Assembly (NCBI GenBank): GCA_963678675.1
Contig: OY783199.1
Span: forward strand, 13,300,709 to 13,364,708
DNA from: Xiphydria camelus
Lineage: Eukaryota > Arthropoda > Insecta > Hymenoptera > Xiphydriidae
Length of the DNA: 64,000 nt
Reading direction: 5' to 3'
Shown here: piece by piece, positions 22,470-34,639 of the stretch
How positions within the stretch are numbered: the stretch's first letter is position 1
Layout of the letters: the number at the start of each line of letters is the position of its first letter
Notes under the pieces: model-generated
What the model was told of the DNA's origin: nothing
Database searches by the model: none
What the model saw: the letters and a program-made list of their open reading frames with translations, nothing else
Made by a program: the position numbers and the translations under genes

Positions 22470-24007
22470 CTTAATGAATTTTTAGCAGATATCTGTACTC
22501 ATAGGTAGGGAGCCATGCTACGCTAAAAAAAACATGTATTTAATTTAAATTGGAAAGTATATTTCTTTTATTAATTTATCTTAAGGCCAGCGGATAGAAA
22601 ATGTTTTTTATTTTTTATTTGGAGTAAAAACGTGTAAATTTTTCGGTGTGCCAACTCTGGAGCAAGCCACATACAATTGGCCGTGTGAAAAACATGAATT
22701 TTCCAAATTTAAGCCAGCAATAGTCAACGATTGACCTTGTGCTTTGTTGATGGTAATAGCAAAAGCAAGACGCAAAGGGAACCGGAGCCGCTTGAATTCG
22801 AATGTTAAATCGTTGGAAATCATAGGTATGCGTGAATGAGGACGTCTTCGCCTTTGAATTTGCCAGTGATGATTGTTACCTCGATTAAATTTGGTTGGAA
22901 CTAAGCGATTTTTCGTGTAACTGATTTGGAATATTATGTCAGATGTAAGAGATTCCAAATGAAGGTCATGGTCAAGATCAAATACAATATCACCATTGTA
23001 CACCCACTAAAAAATCCTAAATCCTACTATCAAAAAGAATTTGTATAGGGCCCATAGCTTTCATGGTACGAAGTCGAACTGTACTTGACCTTAATTTGAC
23101 CTCCGCTGACCATAAAGGTCACATGGAAATAATGGTCAAGGACATATTTGAACGTGAAATTTCCCGCTCTTTTCATTTTCGGTATATAAAATAGAGGTTC
23201 GGATTTTAAAAAATCAATTTTACCTAGAAGGTCATTGTCAATGTCAAATCCAATATGACCATTGGGTAGCCAGGGAAAAATCCTAAAAGTCTTATATTAA
23301 ACGTTTTTCTCTAAAATGATTTCCTGCTGAGATAATCAGCTGTGCCTGGACTTTTTGAACACCCTGTATAAGATTTACTAACTCAGAAACCTTCGCGGGC
23401 ATGCGTCCAACCATTCCCTAAAGTTTCATCGCAATCGGATGAACGGTTTAGGAAGGCATAATAATCATCCGTACCGCTACTTTTTGAACACCCTGTATAC
23501 GATTTACTAACTCAGAAACCTTCGCGGGCATGCGTCCAACCATTCCTCAAAGTTTCATCGCAATCGGATGAACGGTTTAGGAAGGCATAATAATCATCAG
23601 TACCGGTACTTTTTGAACACCCTATATAAGATTTACTAACTCAGAAACATTCGCGGGCATGCGTCCAACCATTCCCCAAAGTTTCATCGCAATCGGATGA
23701 ACAGTTTAGGAAGGCATTTGATATTACCTTAAAGGTCACGGTCAAGGTCAAATCCAATACGACCACTGGGTAGCCAAGGGAAAATCCTTAAAGTTTTGTA
23801 TTAAACATTTTTCTCTAAAATGTTTTCCCGCTGAGATAATCGGCCGTACCGGGACTTTTTGAACACCCTGTATAAGATTTACTAACTCAGAAACCATCGC
23901 GGGCATGCGTCCAACCATTTCCCAAAATTTCATCGCAATCGGATGAACGGTTTAGGAAGGCATAAGAGACAGACAGACAGACAAACATTCATTTTTATAT
24001 ATATAGA
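22470..24007 (-). mobile_element. Helitron 5' part with helicase remnant (minus strand)
   Basis: On the minus strand it starts at 24007 with TCTATATATATAAAAATG preceded by A, the expected Helitron 5' TC end. Five copies of the 113-base module (TTTGAACACCCTGTATAAGA with GGATGAACGGTTTAGGAAGG) follow, then a Pif1-type helicase tail. Beyond about 22470 it loses similarity, so the CTAG end is missing. The sequence 22480-22600 also matches 20585-20710 of the neighbouring copy. Confidence 0.7.
22608..22925 (-). pseudogene. Helitron Pif1-like helicase C-terminal fragment
   Basis: The minus-strand frame contains FEFKRLRFPLRLAFAITINK and then AQGQSLTIAGLNLE, CFSHGQLYVACSRVGTPKNL. These are the last motifs (V and VI) of the SF1B Pif1 helicase of Helitron RepHel proteins. 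The Rep nuclease and helicase motifs I-IV are absent. Translation ends at a TAA near 22608. The upstream residues of the open frame are repeat sequence, not helicase. Confidence 0.85.
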
Positions 24008-24099
24008 TATATATCTTTTTTGCATTGTAATACATAGTTAATAACAATATCATTTATATATTTTTCGTATCATTTTCAATGTCCCCGATAGTTGCAAGG

Positions 24100-24245
24100 A
24101 TTGCGAAATCTGTGAATTTTTTTTTAAACTTTGACGTCCTGTATCTTGAAAACCAGACATTTTAGGACACATGTTAATAAGAACTTTTCTACTGGAAATT
24201 GATTCAGTAATGTGCCCTTGCAATTACGGCCTATCATTAAGTAAC
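24100..24245. repeat. Dispersed repeat fragment
   Basis: GTATCTTGAAAACCAGACAT through CTGGAAATTGATTCAGTAAT matches the reverse complement of about 19580-19650. It ends in AACACCCTGTATA, a CAGGGTG-type MITE end. The class is unresolved. Confidence 0.5.
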
Positions 24246-25350
24246 ACCCTGTATACGTAAATGGAAACGTAGAATATACGTATATCAGACGTAAAATATA
24301 CGTATATCGATATATAATACGTATATCCGACATAAAGTATAATACATACATAAGAATTGCACTAACCGAATTAAGCTGCTAAAGGTTGATTGAAACAATG
24401 ATTTAGGGTAATCAATAACATTTGCTAATGATGTGTTATCGAGATATTTAAGAGAGAGAGAAGAAGGGTTAACGTCTATTACATGACCCCGTGGTGCTCA
24501 ACGCAGGAGATCGAAGCCTCGACCACGGAGCTACCAAAGTGTTGTAAATTTAATGACTTTATTTCATACATCGAATGAATTGCTGTGCATATATTTATAC
24601 GTATACATATTTTCCGTATATATCATTTCAAAATTATTGAGTACAGTAGAACTCCAATTATCCGAATCAATTGGGACCGGATCCCATTCGGATAATCAAA
24701 AATTCGGATAATTGGACTTTTCCCAAAAAAAGGGCACATATATGTATTTTAAAGAAAAAGAGCTTATTTTCGGTACTGTATGAATTTTTAATTAATTAAA
24801 TGAAAAGACAACACTTTTACATGTTATATAGCGTACTTACAAATGCTGTACAATAGCGCGCGTAGACAGAATCATTATTTTGCTTGCATTGCCGTCTTAC
24901 ATTTTTTTTTCTGAAAGCGATTCGGATAATTAGCGATTCGGATAGTCGGAGTTCGGATAATTGGAGTTCTACTGTACTACCAAACTAATATTAGAAATGC
25001 AATATTCTTATGATGCAATTTAAAATTATAAAAATATGTATCTTTCAATAATTGTAAGGTACCAATTTTCAATATTACATGTTTCAAATTATCAGAATAA
25101 CATTAATATGTAAACCTGAAATATTTGCACACGCGTAACTGATACGTATATTTTACGTATATGGAGAAGTGTGTTTTTTAGATATACAGTATACGTAGCA
25201 GCTACATATACTTTATGTGAATATGATGGATGTATTTTTTAGAGATACAATATATAATACGTAGCTGATACGTATATTTTATGATTATTGTATACGTATA
25301 CGAATTACATCTGTATTAACATAAAATATACGTATAATATACGTAGTATG
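24245..25350. repeat. ACGTATA-rich AT repeat clusters
   Basis: Two clusters (24250-24350 and 25130-25350) repeat TACGTATA, ATACGTATAT and relatives many times. They flank a MITE at 24644-24974. There is no gene. These alternating purine-pyrimidine palindromes are likely to be slippage-prone. Confidence 0.6.
24644..24974. mobile_element. pogo/Tigger-type MITE
   Basis: It is flanked by TA. The ends are CAGTAGAACTCCAATTATCC and the complement ending TTGGAGTTCTACTG, with repeated TTCGGATAAT inside. This terminal sequence is characteristic of pogo/Tigger derivatives. No transposase is present. Confidence 0.85.
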
Positions 25351-25730
25351 TTGTGTGGAGACAGTAGTACCACAGCTTACTCAATACCAGCTAGTTCTTT
25401 CTCGGCGGCTTCCTTTGATTTTTAGAAGCCAAGCGACCCCAGCGAACTTTGGGTCAACATTTCTGTACCTGTGCCCGTAACACGTGCAAACAATGTGGGG
25501 TGGATTACGAACGCGCGTTTCGTATGGTTTGACCAGGGCCGTATTCATTGCAATTTGTAGGTACTGTGTTCGTGACTGGAAGATGGTATACCAAAAAATT
25601 ATAATTAAAAATACCCATAAAGCTATGAAACAATATAAAGCTTTATTTAAGAAATACAACAAACATGGTATAAAATTATTTATTTTTCCATATTATTAGT
25701 TTTCTGTTTTTATCCGGTCCTTTAAAATTT

Positions 25731-28597
25731 CTATTTGCGTATTTTAAAGTATAATAAATTCGTAGTCTCTCTTGCGTACAAATGCAACAAATAACAAAGT
25801 GGAAATTCTGAACAAGGGTGTGACAAATTAATTTTCTTAAAGATATGAACAAGATTTTGACATAAATTATTTTGTGTGCAGAGTTGTTCGAAATTTTTTT
25901 GGAACAAAATTTCTAGGGCTTTAATAAAAGAAATGAAATCTGTATGAGGCATATAGAGACTGCCAAATGTGTCTAAATCTGTATGCCTATATGCTTTATA
26001 AAAGCAAAATAAAGCTGTGTCGTCCAATTCCTTACTATTTGAATTTGCGTAATGTATGCAACAATCGCAGGTGTGTTTATCTAAACATTTTTTAATTAAA
26101 TAGCCGCATACATATTTTACAAAATTTTTCTGTAAGATATCAGAGTTGCGATATTCCGTGTCAATATTAATATTTGATTCAACAGTCAAAATAGGCGTTT
26201 GCGTTTCAGGTTGAAACCGGTCTTCAAGACGTGGTAAATCTGACATTTTCAACAAAATTTCAGACGTATCATCTTCACAGTTTTCTGTGCCTGAATGCAT
26301 TACATCCAGACATAGAAGTTTCTTAAATGCCCGCATAAATTGGATAGGTGTAGGATTTATATTATTTCCAGATTGCTGCCGAATTGCTCCAAAAAAGTTT
26401 TCAAGACAGTCTTGATGGGTCCGTCTTGTTAACAAAAACGTCATGCCTTTTGATTTTAAAATTTCCCATAACTCTGTAACTCCATTAATAGTTATTTGCC
26501 AGCCTGATATACATTTAATTTGTTGTGTGATTTCCTCACCCTTAGCGTTGAAAACACACAAATTAGAAAAAAAAGATGCACAGTCTTTCAAAAATTCAGT
26601 CTGTTCTGTCGTACCCATATATGGTTTCTGATATTCTGTAGCAGCAGGACCGCCAGATGTGTTTAAATTGTCAAATAAATTATTAATTTTTTCAATTACG
26701 TCTGCAGTAGTTGAAGCTATTGCGGGAAGAGCACCAAATCGTATATACAAACGCATACTAGCAGCTACGGAAGCGCTAAAAATTTGTGCTGAAAAGCGAA
26801 CTTTCATTTTCTCAAAACTGTTAGGGAAAATATGGGAGTCTATCAATTTTGGGACTGCTCGAATATTATATGATTTATCATGCAAATAGAGCTGTTTAAA
26901 AAAATCCCAAGATACTATTTCGTTATTTATTTTAAAAGTGTGTCATTAAATTATTTCTAAGTGATTTTAGCAAATGGGGGATATCAAAAAGAAATATAAT
27001 TTTTTCATCTTCAAAATAAAAAAATGGTTGCTCATGTGAAACTTCTAACAACTTACACAACTGATTATTAGAGCCCATGTCACAAGTGACACCTACAGCT
27101 TTTAAACCAATATTGTTTATTTGTTGCATGACATTAAAAATTAGTTCCTTTAATTTCAATCCTGGACATGTGGAATTAACAAAATAAAAAGCAAGTGGCT
27201 GTTTCCAGTTGGTGCAAAGTCCCCTTGCCATAACAACCGTGGCAGCTAAGGCTGGTTTAAACGATCTAACATCATTTCCAATGTCTTCAAAACCATACAT
27301 TCTATCTGCTTTTGTATCGTAAAACAGGTTGGCTTTGCAGCTCATTTCATCTACAGTTATAATAATAAGTTTATCTTGTTCGCGAAAATAACGACATTTA
27401 TGCTCCAATATTTTAAAAAGTGAAATATTAATTCCGACTGACATTTTAATATTACTAATAGACTTTTTCAATGTGCCAACTCCAGGCAAACAAAACATTT
27501 TTAATAATTCTTTTTTATACATTTTTGGACCTGAAAAATATAACGATAAGCACTTTTGTTTGAAATCACAGCTAAACCTCTTGCCTTTTGGTTTTTTGGC
27601 GATTTCGCATATCTGTAAATTTATGAAGCTTGCAATACTTTTGGATGGGCAAAATTTATACGTCAATTTTTTATAATCATTTACAGTAACCTTATCAAGA
27701 TAGGAAACATCTTTCGCTGTTTCAGTAGCATCTCTGACTTTACGTTTTAAGCGCAAATTTTCGTTCCTAAGCCTTTTTATATTTTTTCGCAATTTACGTT
27801 TTCGGGGAGTTGAAGCTGACAAAACAAGACTTGTCTGGATTTTTCTTTGGACTGGTGATGATTTCGGCGTTGTTTGTGTCTGTGTGGATGATATATCTTC
27901 GACAAACTGAGATTCCATAATTTCTTCCTCAGGACCAACTTTCACTAACACAAAAATACATAGATATTGGTCACGACAGAAATACATTGTGGATATTATG
28001 TTAGGCATTTGTTACGGAATGTAGGTTATTACATATGTTGTATTAAGGTGAGAATAAAACAAAATATAAATTATTTTTATAAAATTTAAAAAGTTACCAT
28101 CCAAACTCCCTGTTTCACAGTCAAATTCAGCTGCAGTCGATGTTGTAGCATGTGAGGTTCCTTCTAGAGCTGGAAAATGTCGAGGAGTTGCTTCTTTACG
28201 CAATCTATTTCTTCCTTCATTAGCAAACATCGACTTCTCAAAGTGAATGCCGCACAGTCTGTATGATGATGCATGTATTTTTTGTACATCATTTAACAAA
28301 TCTTCCCTGCCACTACTAATTAGCCACATTGTCGCCCTAAAAGTCCAGGAATTTTTTTATTATATAAAAATATTATTCGGTAAAGTGGCTTTTAATTAAA
28401 CATCACCTATAATTATAATTTTAACAGTTTGTTAATTTATCTTTACTGATTTTTAGAGAAGTTTTAGTTCTATAGTAAAAAAAAATAAATACATGTACGT
28501 ACCTATTCTCATCCTTTGGAAATCTAAAGAAACTGAAACTGCAATTGTTTGAATTGTTTGTACACTTTCTTGCGGCACACCGACTGAAAGCACGCAT
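25731..28597 (-). pseudogene. P-element transposase (THAP9-type), one frameshift
   Basis: Exons on the minus strand: 28597-28503, 28336-28098 and 27944-25731, with good GT/AG junctions and matching phases. I start at ATG 28597, because the open frame extends only to a GTG further upstream. Exons 1-2 give a THAP zinc finger (CAARKCTNN, FPKD, MWLISSGRED, CGIHFE, a Pro/Phe tail). Exon 3 has a basic leucine-rich coiled coil (RKLRKNIKRLRNENLRLKRK) and then the RNase H-like core with acidic residues in ITVDEMS and VTCDMGS and, after the insertion domain, RRTHQDCLENFFGAIR. About 850 residues, close to the THAP9/P family size. The frame is broken once: a run of four T (positions 26934-26937 on the minus strand) has one base too many. 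Everything else is open, so the loss is recent or could be a sequencing error. The protein would cut and paste the surrounding element. Confidence 0.85.
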
Positions 28598-28722
28598 TAT
28601 TTTTACTTCAAGCACTCATTGACAGTCACACGAACAGGTACATTAAGCTGTGCTAGATACGGTCCTGTAAACTACCACCGCTTCTCTCGCAGTCCCGGTT
28701 CCGACTGCCGCTCTGACTGCTG

Positions 28723-28878
28723 TAGGCCTATTCTGTAACTCGTTACGATCCGTAACGACGGTTGTCGTTAGCATTAGTCCAATCAGGACCCCCATCACAA
28801 CGGAATACTTGATCCTGATTGGACTAATGCTAACGACAACCGTCGTTACGGGTCGTAACGAGTTACAGAATAGGCCTA
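28723..28878. mobile_element. Palindromic MITE in the P element 5' region
   Basis: Almost perfect hairpin: TAGGCCTATTCTGTAACTCG with its complement, pairing on through CGACGGTTGTCGTTAGCATT and TCCAATCAGGA to a loop of about 25 bases. It lies upstream of transposase exon 1, where it could disturb transcription. Confidence 0.8.
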
Positions 28879-28984
28879 CTGAGCCGTTTGGAGTAAAATG
28901 CGCAGCAGGCTATGCGCGAACTCTCCATTTAACGCGGAGAGAACTAGCTGGTATTGAGTAAGCTGTGGTAGTACTGTGACGATT

Positions 28985-29215
28985 AATGCGTGGTTGCCAC
29001 AGAGGATTACAGATATTTCAATGTTGACTACACCAATGATAGTAATAGTACTGCGAGGACTACTATGTGGTTATCACAGAAGATTACGGGTATTCCAATG
29101 GTGACTAAATAGGTGTCAATACCACCACTAAGATTACTGCGCGATTAAAACGGAAGATTACAAAAGTTTACAGGAATTTCAGTGGTAATTACACAGACGG
29201 CAGTAATACTTTCTC
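28985..29215 (+). repeat. Degenerate tandem repeat next to the P element
   Basis: Three diverged units of about 75-85 bases share GGTTRYCACAGARGATTACR and a TTYCARTGGTGACTA-like phrase. They begin immediately outside the right P terminus. Origin unknown. Confidence 0.55.
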
Positions 29216-29950
29216 ATAAGAATTACGAAAGAATCTAGTCGATAAGCTACTATACGTTGGACAAAAGAAATATATTTTCACTATAATTTTCTTCGTACCT
29301 GTATTTTAAAACACAAAAAATGTTATAAACATTGCATTGGATTGTGTATTAACTACACCTTTTGTTGTACCCGATCAACCATTTTTAAAATAAATTTTCT
29401 ATCCATATACAGTTGTACTTATTTGAAAGGAGTAAGCTAATCCTAACCCTAACCGAACCTACTCTAATGCTCTATGGAACTCACTGACCTACTCGCACCC
29501 CTTTCAATGCATTGGCACGTTATCATGCATGAGAAGTGCATCGCGATATGCGTTACTCGCGCCCGCACCTTTTCGAATTTTGGCATACTTCCTGCCTCCG
29601 GTGCTGAAATAACGCTGTTATCTCGCAGTTCATACGTCATGCAGCCGCTGCCTATATTACCTTTCGTCACTAGGAGACGCAGCTGCTGCAAACGTAATGA
29701 CATTGATTGCAGCAAAAATTACAGCGGCTGCAGCACCGTCGTGAAAACATGCCGAAATTTTGCTAGTAGGATTACATTAGAGTGCAAAAATACTCCAAAG
29801 TTTCTGCAAACTTCCCTATCTGGGATTGTCGATCATCAAAAGAGCGTTATAAACGAGAATGAAGCGCATATAATGCGAAATATTTTGTATATAAAAAAAG
29901 GCTTTAACTTTAGGGACCAGCAAAAAAGGCGTGTAATGCGGGAAATCGTA
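29216..29950. other. No recognisable gene
   Basis: The frame 29474-29980 plus (168 codons) has no recognisable domain and no intron or start context that would support it. A short CCTAACCCTAACC at about 29441 is too brief to be telomeric. If NANP is intact, its last exon should lie on the minus strand at or below this point, but I could not find it. Confidence 0.4.
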
Positions 29951-29954
29951 TTAA

Positions 29955-30033
29955 CACGTTCACTGCCGATGCCGCCTTAAAGCGCTAACAATGGCTCTGG
30001 TGGTGCGTGATCTGAGAGGTGGCAGCGAACGTG
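29955..30033. mobile_element. piggyBac-type mini-MITE
   Basis: A 79-base hairpin between two TTAA sites. The ends are CACGTTCACTGCCG and GGCAGCGAACGTG. TTAA duplication and a CAC/CCC start are the mark of piggyBac-mobilised elements. Close relatives are at 35145-35227 and, decayed, at about 49321-49391. Confidence 0.8.
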
Positions 30034-30093
30034 TTAACCAAGATCATATTAAGTGAATTCTCCTATATACATTATAGAAGAAAAGAAACGTAC

Positions 30094-30577
30094 CTAAAAT
30101 ATCTGTTTCCAGCTTGTCGCCAATCATGATGCATTCCTCAGGTCTGACTCTGAGGTATCGGCAGGCTTCCTCGAATATCTTGTTATCCGGTTTCTCCCAG
30201 GGAAGGTCTCCCGACACCAGAATGACGTCAAAGTACTGTTCCAATGAGAGTTTGCGAACTTTTTCCCATTGCGCGTGTGACGGACCATTCGTGATTAATC
30301 CTAGGAGGTACTTCTGCCTTAGCTGTTTAAGCACAGCGATCGTATCTGGTGCGAGCGCCAAATAGCGATACCTTAGGTACAACCAGCGTTCATAAACTGT
30401 TTTAGCTAGATACGCGTATGTCTCGCCAAGTGCCTTGCTCCAGAGCATCGTTCGCCATGTATCTAAGGTATAGGCGACGTTGTCAGGACATTTTCTGAAC
30501 TGCTTCAAATAGTTCGTCGTTATCTTAGAGGACAACTCCTGCGGAATTCCGCACTGCTGCGCCAACCCCTCCGCAAG
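30094..30577 (-). CDS. NANP: N-acylneuraminate-9-phosphatase-like HAD protein, main exon
   Basis: HAD-superfamily phosphatase; known members remove phosphate from sialic-acid 9-phosphate in the cytosol. The exon opens after an ATAG acceptor with LAEGLAQQCGIPQELSSK and ends at a GTACGT donor. It holds HAD motif II (LLGLITNG), the motif III lysine region (LVSGDLPWEKPDNKIFEEAC) and motif IV (CIMIGDKLETDILG). The cap-domain text RKCPDN and WRTMLWSKALG agrees with insect members of this family. The exon starts in phase 0, which fits exon 1 at 39104-39217, and ends in phase 1 inside a Gly codon. About 50 C-terminal residues (normally a GG-AGL-TVW stretch) must lie on another exon that I did not find, perhaps beyond the transposons on the left. 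Insects largely lack the usual sialic-acid pathway, so the true substrate could differ. Confidence 0.85.
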
Positions 30578-32671
30578 CTATAGTTAAATCAGGCAAACAA
30601 ACGGATATGATTAAATTTCGCGTCGTAACCGCGGCAAAAAATTAACGAAAGTTGTGTATAAGAAGGTTGTATACAGGGCGTAACGGAAAAGCAAAGTAAT
30701 TCACCATATTCGATATAATTTTACGTCGTTACGGTAATAAAAATAATATTTTTTCTAGAGACAATTGAGTTTTTTTATTCGACGATCATTGCGATATTAC
30801 ATTATGATACGGAAGGTGCATTGCTATAATTATCCAATTGGCTACAAATTTTCCCTATCGTCTGTAATGCGGTTTACCGCGCATTTCCTAGAAGTAAATA
30901 CATATGTATAACGATTGATAATACGAGTACATTATATTATATCGAATATGGTTCACGATAATGTAAACGTAGGTCCAGGATAAGAGACGTGAATGGTTAG
31001 TTAGGACACTTAATTCTAATGATTACCTAAAATGCATTGATTCATTGAATTACTCGAGCCGAATATTGGACATACGTCATGTGGCACCCACGGAAACTGC
31101 TGTGATCACAACAAAATCAGCTGTGCCCACGAGAAACTTACAATATGATAATCCAAAGCCTAGTTTCTACAGAAAGATTTCTGGATATAGGGCAATTGGG
31201 TAACTGCACAAAACAGATAGAGTGCCATCTGTGGCACGCACCAAGCATTAAGCAGATGCCCGTGGTATAAGCGCTGTTTACACGTTATTTTGGATAATAA
31301 TTGAAGTGTTTTACCTATGAGATTTAATCAACATGGCCTAAATTATAAGAGAATGTTGATTCAAAGCATTCAAATAAATTCTTTCCGTGGAAAATCGTTA
31401 TCAAAAGGTAAATACAAGCAGCGCCACCAAGCTGGGTTTCTTGGCGAAACTTGGATGTACATTCTCTATATGTACATGTGTAACACAAACAAAAGCTACG
31501 TTTGTGGAAGTACGCTAGAGCCCTATAGATTTGGTAGTCGTGGCCTTGTGGCGTGAGTATGGTTGTATGGCAGTCAAGAGAACAGTTTAAGGAGGATCGA
31601 CTGTTTCTTTGGAGTCAAAAATGTGTGAAAAAAATGTTTTCACAGCGATCTGAAACTTTATGGAATAATAATTAAATGAATTATGAACCCATTTTATGCA
31701 TCGTTCATGCCGAAAATCATTAGTAAATAAAATATTGAAATTATGGCGGACTATTAGAGCGTCAATGACTCTGGAATCGTTGTCAGAGGCTTGTTGTCCA
31801 ACATTTTAAAGAAAAATACAAAATTACAAATAATCTATAAAAACCTATAAAAACAACTCATAGGGAATGCTGAAGACATAAAACAGTTATTCGATTGATA
31901 ATTCAGTATCGTGGATATATGATTATAGTTTAAACATTTTTTATTGTGCGTTGCAATTTTCATTGTATTCTTGGCAACGTTGTACTCCGCGATATTTCAT
32001 ATTGGCTGCAGTGACGCGTGAACTACAGTGGCCAGCTATGGCGGATGACGTGAGCATGCAGCAAAGCCGGTATAAAGGGAAATTTTGTCAAAAAAGAAAA
32101 AGAATTGTATAAGTAAAGGCATGATTTCGTTTCAACAATCATTCAACTTTGATACAGATTTTTAGGACATTTTTTTATCGTTCCGAATATTTCAAATTTC
32201 GCGCTCAGTTTGAATGGACGCCAGGTAAGGTTCGGTCTTTAAGCTTTATAACTGTTTCGCTGCCGTGTTGCCAAGTCTCTCACCGTTAATATGGCGTGCT
32301 AATGGTTTGCGAAGTAAAAACGAATTTCATGATAATATTACGTTGCAACCATACGGTAAAACCTAATTTACTTATTTTTTACATAATCCTTAATATTTCA
32401 TCTGTCAAATTACTAGTCTTTCAAAGTCTAAAGTTGACGGAATGTGTTTTAAAGAGTCAGTGATAATCTACCTTAGTACAATCGTCTCCCATAAGGCGAT
32501 ATGTTAAAAGTGGTCAACTTTAGAATAAAATAACGAAGAAACTAGACGGTCTATATTGCTCAAATTTTCGTATTAGTTGTGTAAAGTATTCGTGTATATC
32601 ATATAAAAAAATTAGGGCTGTAAGTTGGTTTTCGTCTGATAGTCGAACCTCCTTAACTGAAAAAAAAATCA
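30578..32671. other. NANP intron 1, proximal part without features
   Basis: AT-rich intronic sequence with no recognisable gene or element. A CAGGGCG fragment near 30675 may be a MITE end. Short frames (for example 31317-31556) lack any motif. Confidence 0.5.
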
Positions 32672-33475
32672 ATGGTTGCATTCAGCAGATCGAGCATAAA
32701 CCGCTACCATTCAGTATGCTCAGAAGTAGCGCTCTCTGTTCTGCTGACAACAAGTTCTGGCCGTGGCCTGCGATACATTTAGGCGCGTGGCGCAGTGGAT
32801 TTAAACGATCGACTTGTCGTACTTTAGTTTTGAAAAATCGTACTTTGGAATTGAAATTTGGCTTTGTAAAATCGTTTAGAAACAATAAACTAATGTATTA
32901 AAAAGTTCGAAAAAAAACATTTTTTAGTTAGTAATAGACCCGTGAATATGGCCAAAATCGCCCGTTTTCTTATATTTAACTTCAAGTATTTAAAAATCCT
33001 GACGTGGTATGCAAATTTGAGAGTTAGATTCGTTTTTAGTGCACATAAATCTATAAGAATCACCTGGTTTGGTTCGAGTAACAAAATCACTGTTGTCCGG
33101 TGTTATCTCTGGTTACAAAATATTGAGTTCTTTATATCAGCACCTCAGAGCTAAACAGTATTAACTCCATTGCCGGTGGCAAGAAAATGTAATTTTTTTT
33201 CGCAATAATACATAAAATATAAGATGTTCCGTCGCACGACAGACGGAATTCGACACATCGGTTCACACCGCTCGACATCATTCATAAAATGCGCCAAAAC
33301 TTCTTCCGATGGAAGTGAGCGGGAGCGCTGGAGCGGACTTTTCTTCGCTACAAAACATGGCGACCGCGACCACTTGCGCTCACTTGGAGCGCTCGGTAGA
33401 ATGCGCGTTCGGCAGATTTTTACTGAGCTGCTCCACAACTGTTGCGGAGCGGAATGATCTGCTGAATGCACCCAA
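32672..33475. mobile_element. Non-autonomous DNA transposon, copy 1
   Basis: The ends are TGGTTGCATTCAGCAGATC and GATCTGCTGAATGCACCCAA, an inverted repeat of about 20 bases. The 0.8-kb body is shared, nearly base for base, with 51077-51885 in the same orientation. There is no transposase. It lies in NANP intron 1. Class uncertain (hAT-like length, but no clear 8-base duplication). Confidence 0.75.
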
Positions 33476-34105
33476 TGTGTGGCCTTGAAAACGAGAAAGT
33501 AATTCATCGTGTAGCCATTTTTCTTCTCGTCACTCAAAATTGAAGAAAAAACTGAAGGCAGGGCGATTGGAAAGTAGAGATATCGCTTGAAAATCACCAC
33601 AGTTCCGTACAGCTATCCAGTCATCTTTCTTGAATATTAATCCGCATTTATTACAAAAACCAATGACGCTAATCTCAATCTATGCTCATAGTTGGCGCAT
33701 GGTTCGATCGGTAACCAGAATGCCCATCATTTTGACGTCAACGGATAGAGGTATGTACATACGGAATAACACGCCAGAGACGAAATTAGAAAATATCCGT
33801 TTAATCGAAGAATCATTACGTCACGATACAAATTTCTTAATAATAAGCAAACGAAAATAGGTTATTCACATTCTGTTGGTATCATCATCGCTATAAGCAC
33901 GTCATACACTCGTAACTATGTATTTTTATAATAAGAAAACCGACCACGAGGGTATTAATTGCTTGCTCGTAACAAAAAATGGAAAACTTATTGCAATTAA
34001 TATAGGTATTACGTACTAGTTCTTTCTCTTATAAGCTTAACTATGACGGAAAAGCTATTATTCTCTTGTATCGAATAATCTGATTACAAATGTTATTACA
34101 TATGC
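33476..34105. other. Intronic spacer, nothing recognised
   Basis: Part of NANP intron 1. No terminal repeats or coding motifs are visible. Confidence 0.45.
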
Positions 34106-34639
34106 GATAGGACCTCGATTATCCGAATCAGGCCTAGTACAAATTAACGAAAGTTCGGATAATGAAACGGTCACATGATGGGTAAAACAATGTTCTATAA
34201 TAAAATAATATTTGAAACATATGACGCAAACCATATTGTAGACTTTTAAATATAAACATTTATACAAAATTATAGAAATTGAATGTTTAGTTAAGGGTTT
34301 CTTTATCATGAAATTCATAATTTTTGGTGGCGTATGGCCAACGGTAATAAAAGAATTACCGATATGCATTTATGACTGTGCTTCGTGAAGATCTAATAAA
34401 GACTGAGAAAAAAATATACAAACGAATTGAAGTTCTAACAGGCGATACGAGCCTGGACACCTAAACGCTGGCTTAATTTGCAATATTGTAACATGCGGCA
34501 GTGTACCCCTTCCAAAATTTCGAAACGGCGTTCAAATAATAAACAATCTGGATAACGTAAATCGGCAATCTGGATCGGTAAATCGTAAAGTTCGAAAAAG
34601 TAAGTTGTGGTTCGGATAAATAATTGAGGCCCCACTATA
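34106..34639. mobile_element. Decayed pogo/Tigger-type MITE
   Basis: It starts ATAGGACCTCGATTATCCGA and ends TTCGGATAAATAATTGAGGC followed by CCCACTAT, an imperfect inverted repeat with the family word ATTATCCGAA. It is more diverged than the copy at 24644-24974. It lies in NANP intron 1. Confidence 0.6.

Larger units (their letters stand above)
25362..28976 (-). mobile_element. P element, nearly complete
   Basis: Terminal inverted repeats of about 40 bases (CAGTAGTACCACAGCTTACT, continuing TCAATACCAGCTAGTTCT, against the complement ending GGTAGTACTG) bound a 3.6-kb element that carries a three-exon THAP/P transposase on the minus strand. No 8-base target duplication is readable in the flanks (TGTGGAGA against TGACGATT). 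A palindromic MITE (28723-28878) sits between the right terminal repeat and the transposase start. Confidence 0.85.

Noticed and set aside
24480..24545. tRNA-like or SINE-like sequence around CCGTGGTGCTCAACGCAGG
   Set aside because: Only a weak resemblance to a box B; no cloverleaf or A box could be built.
29438..29455. CCTAACCCTAACC as telomeric repeat
   Set aside because: Only about two units long; no array.
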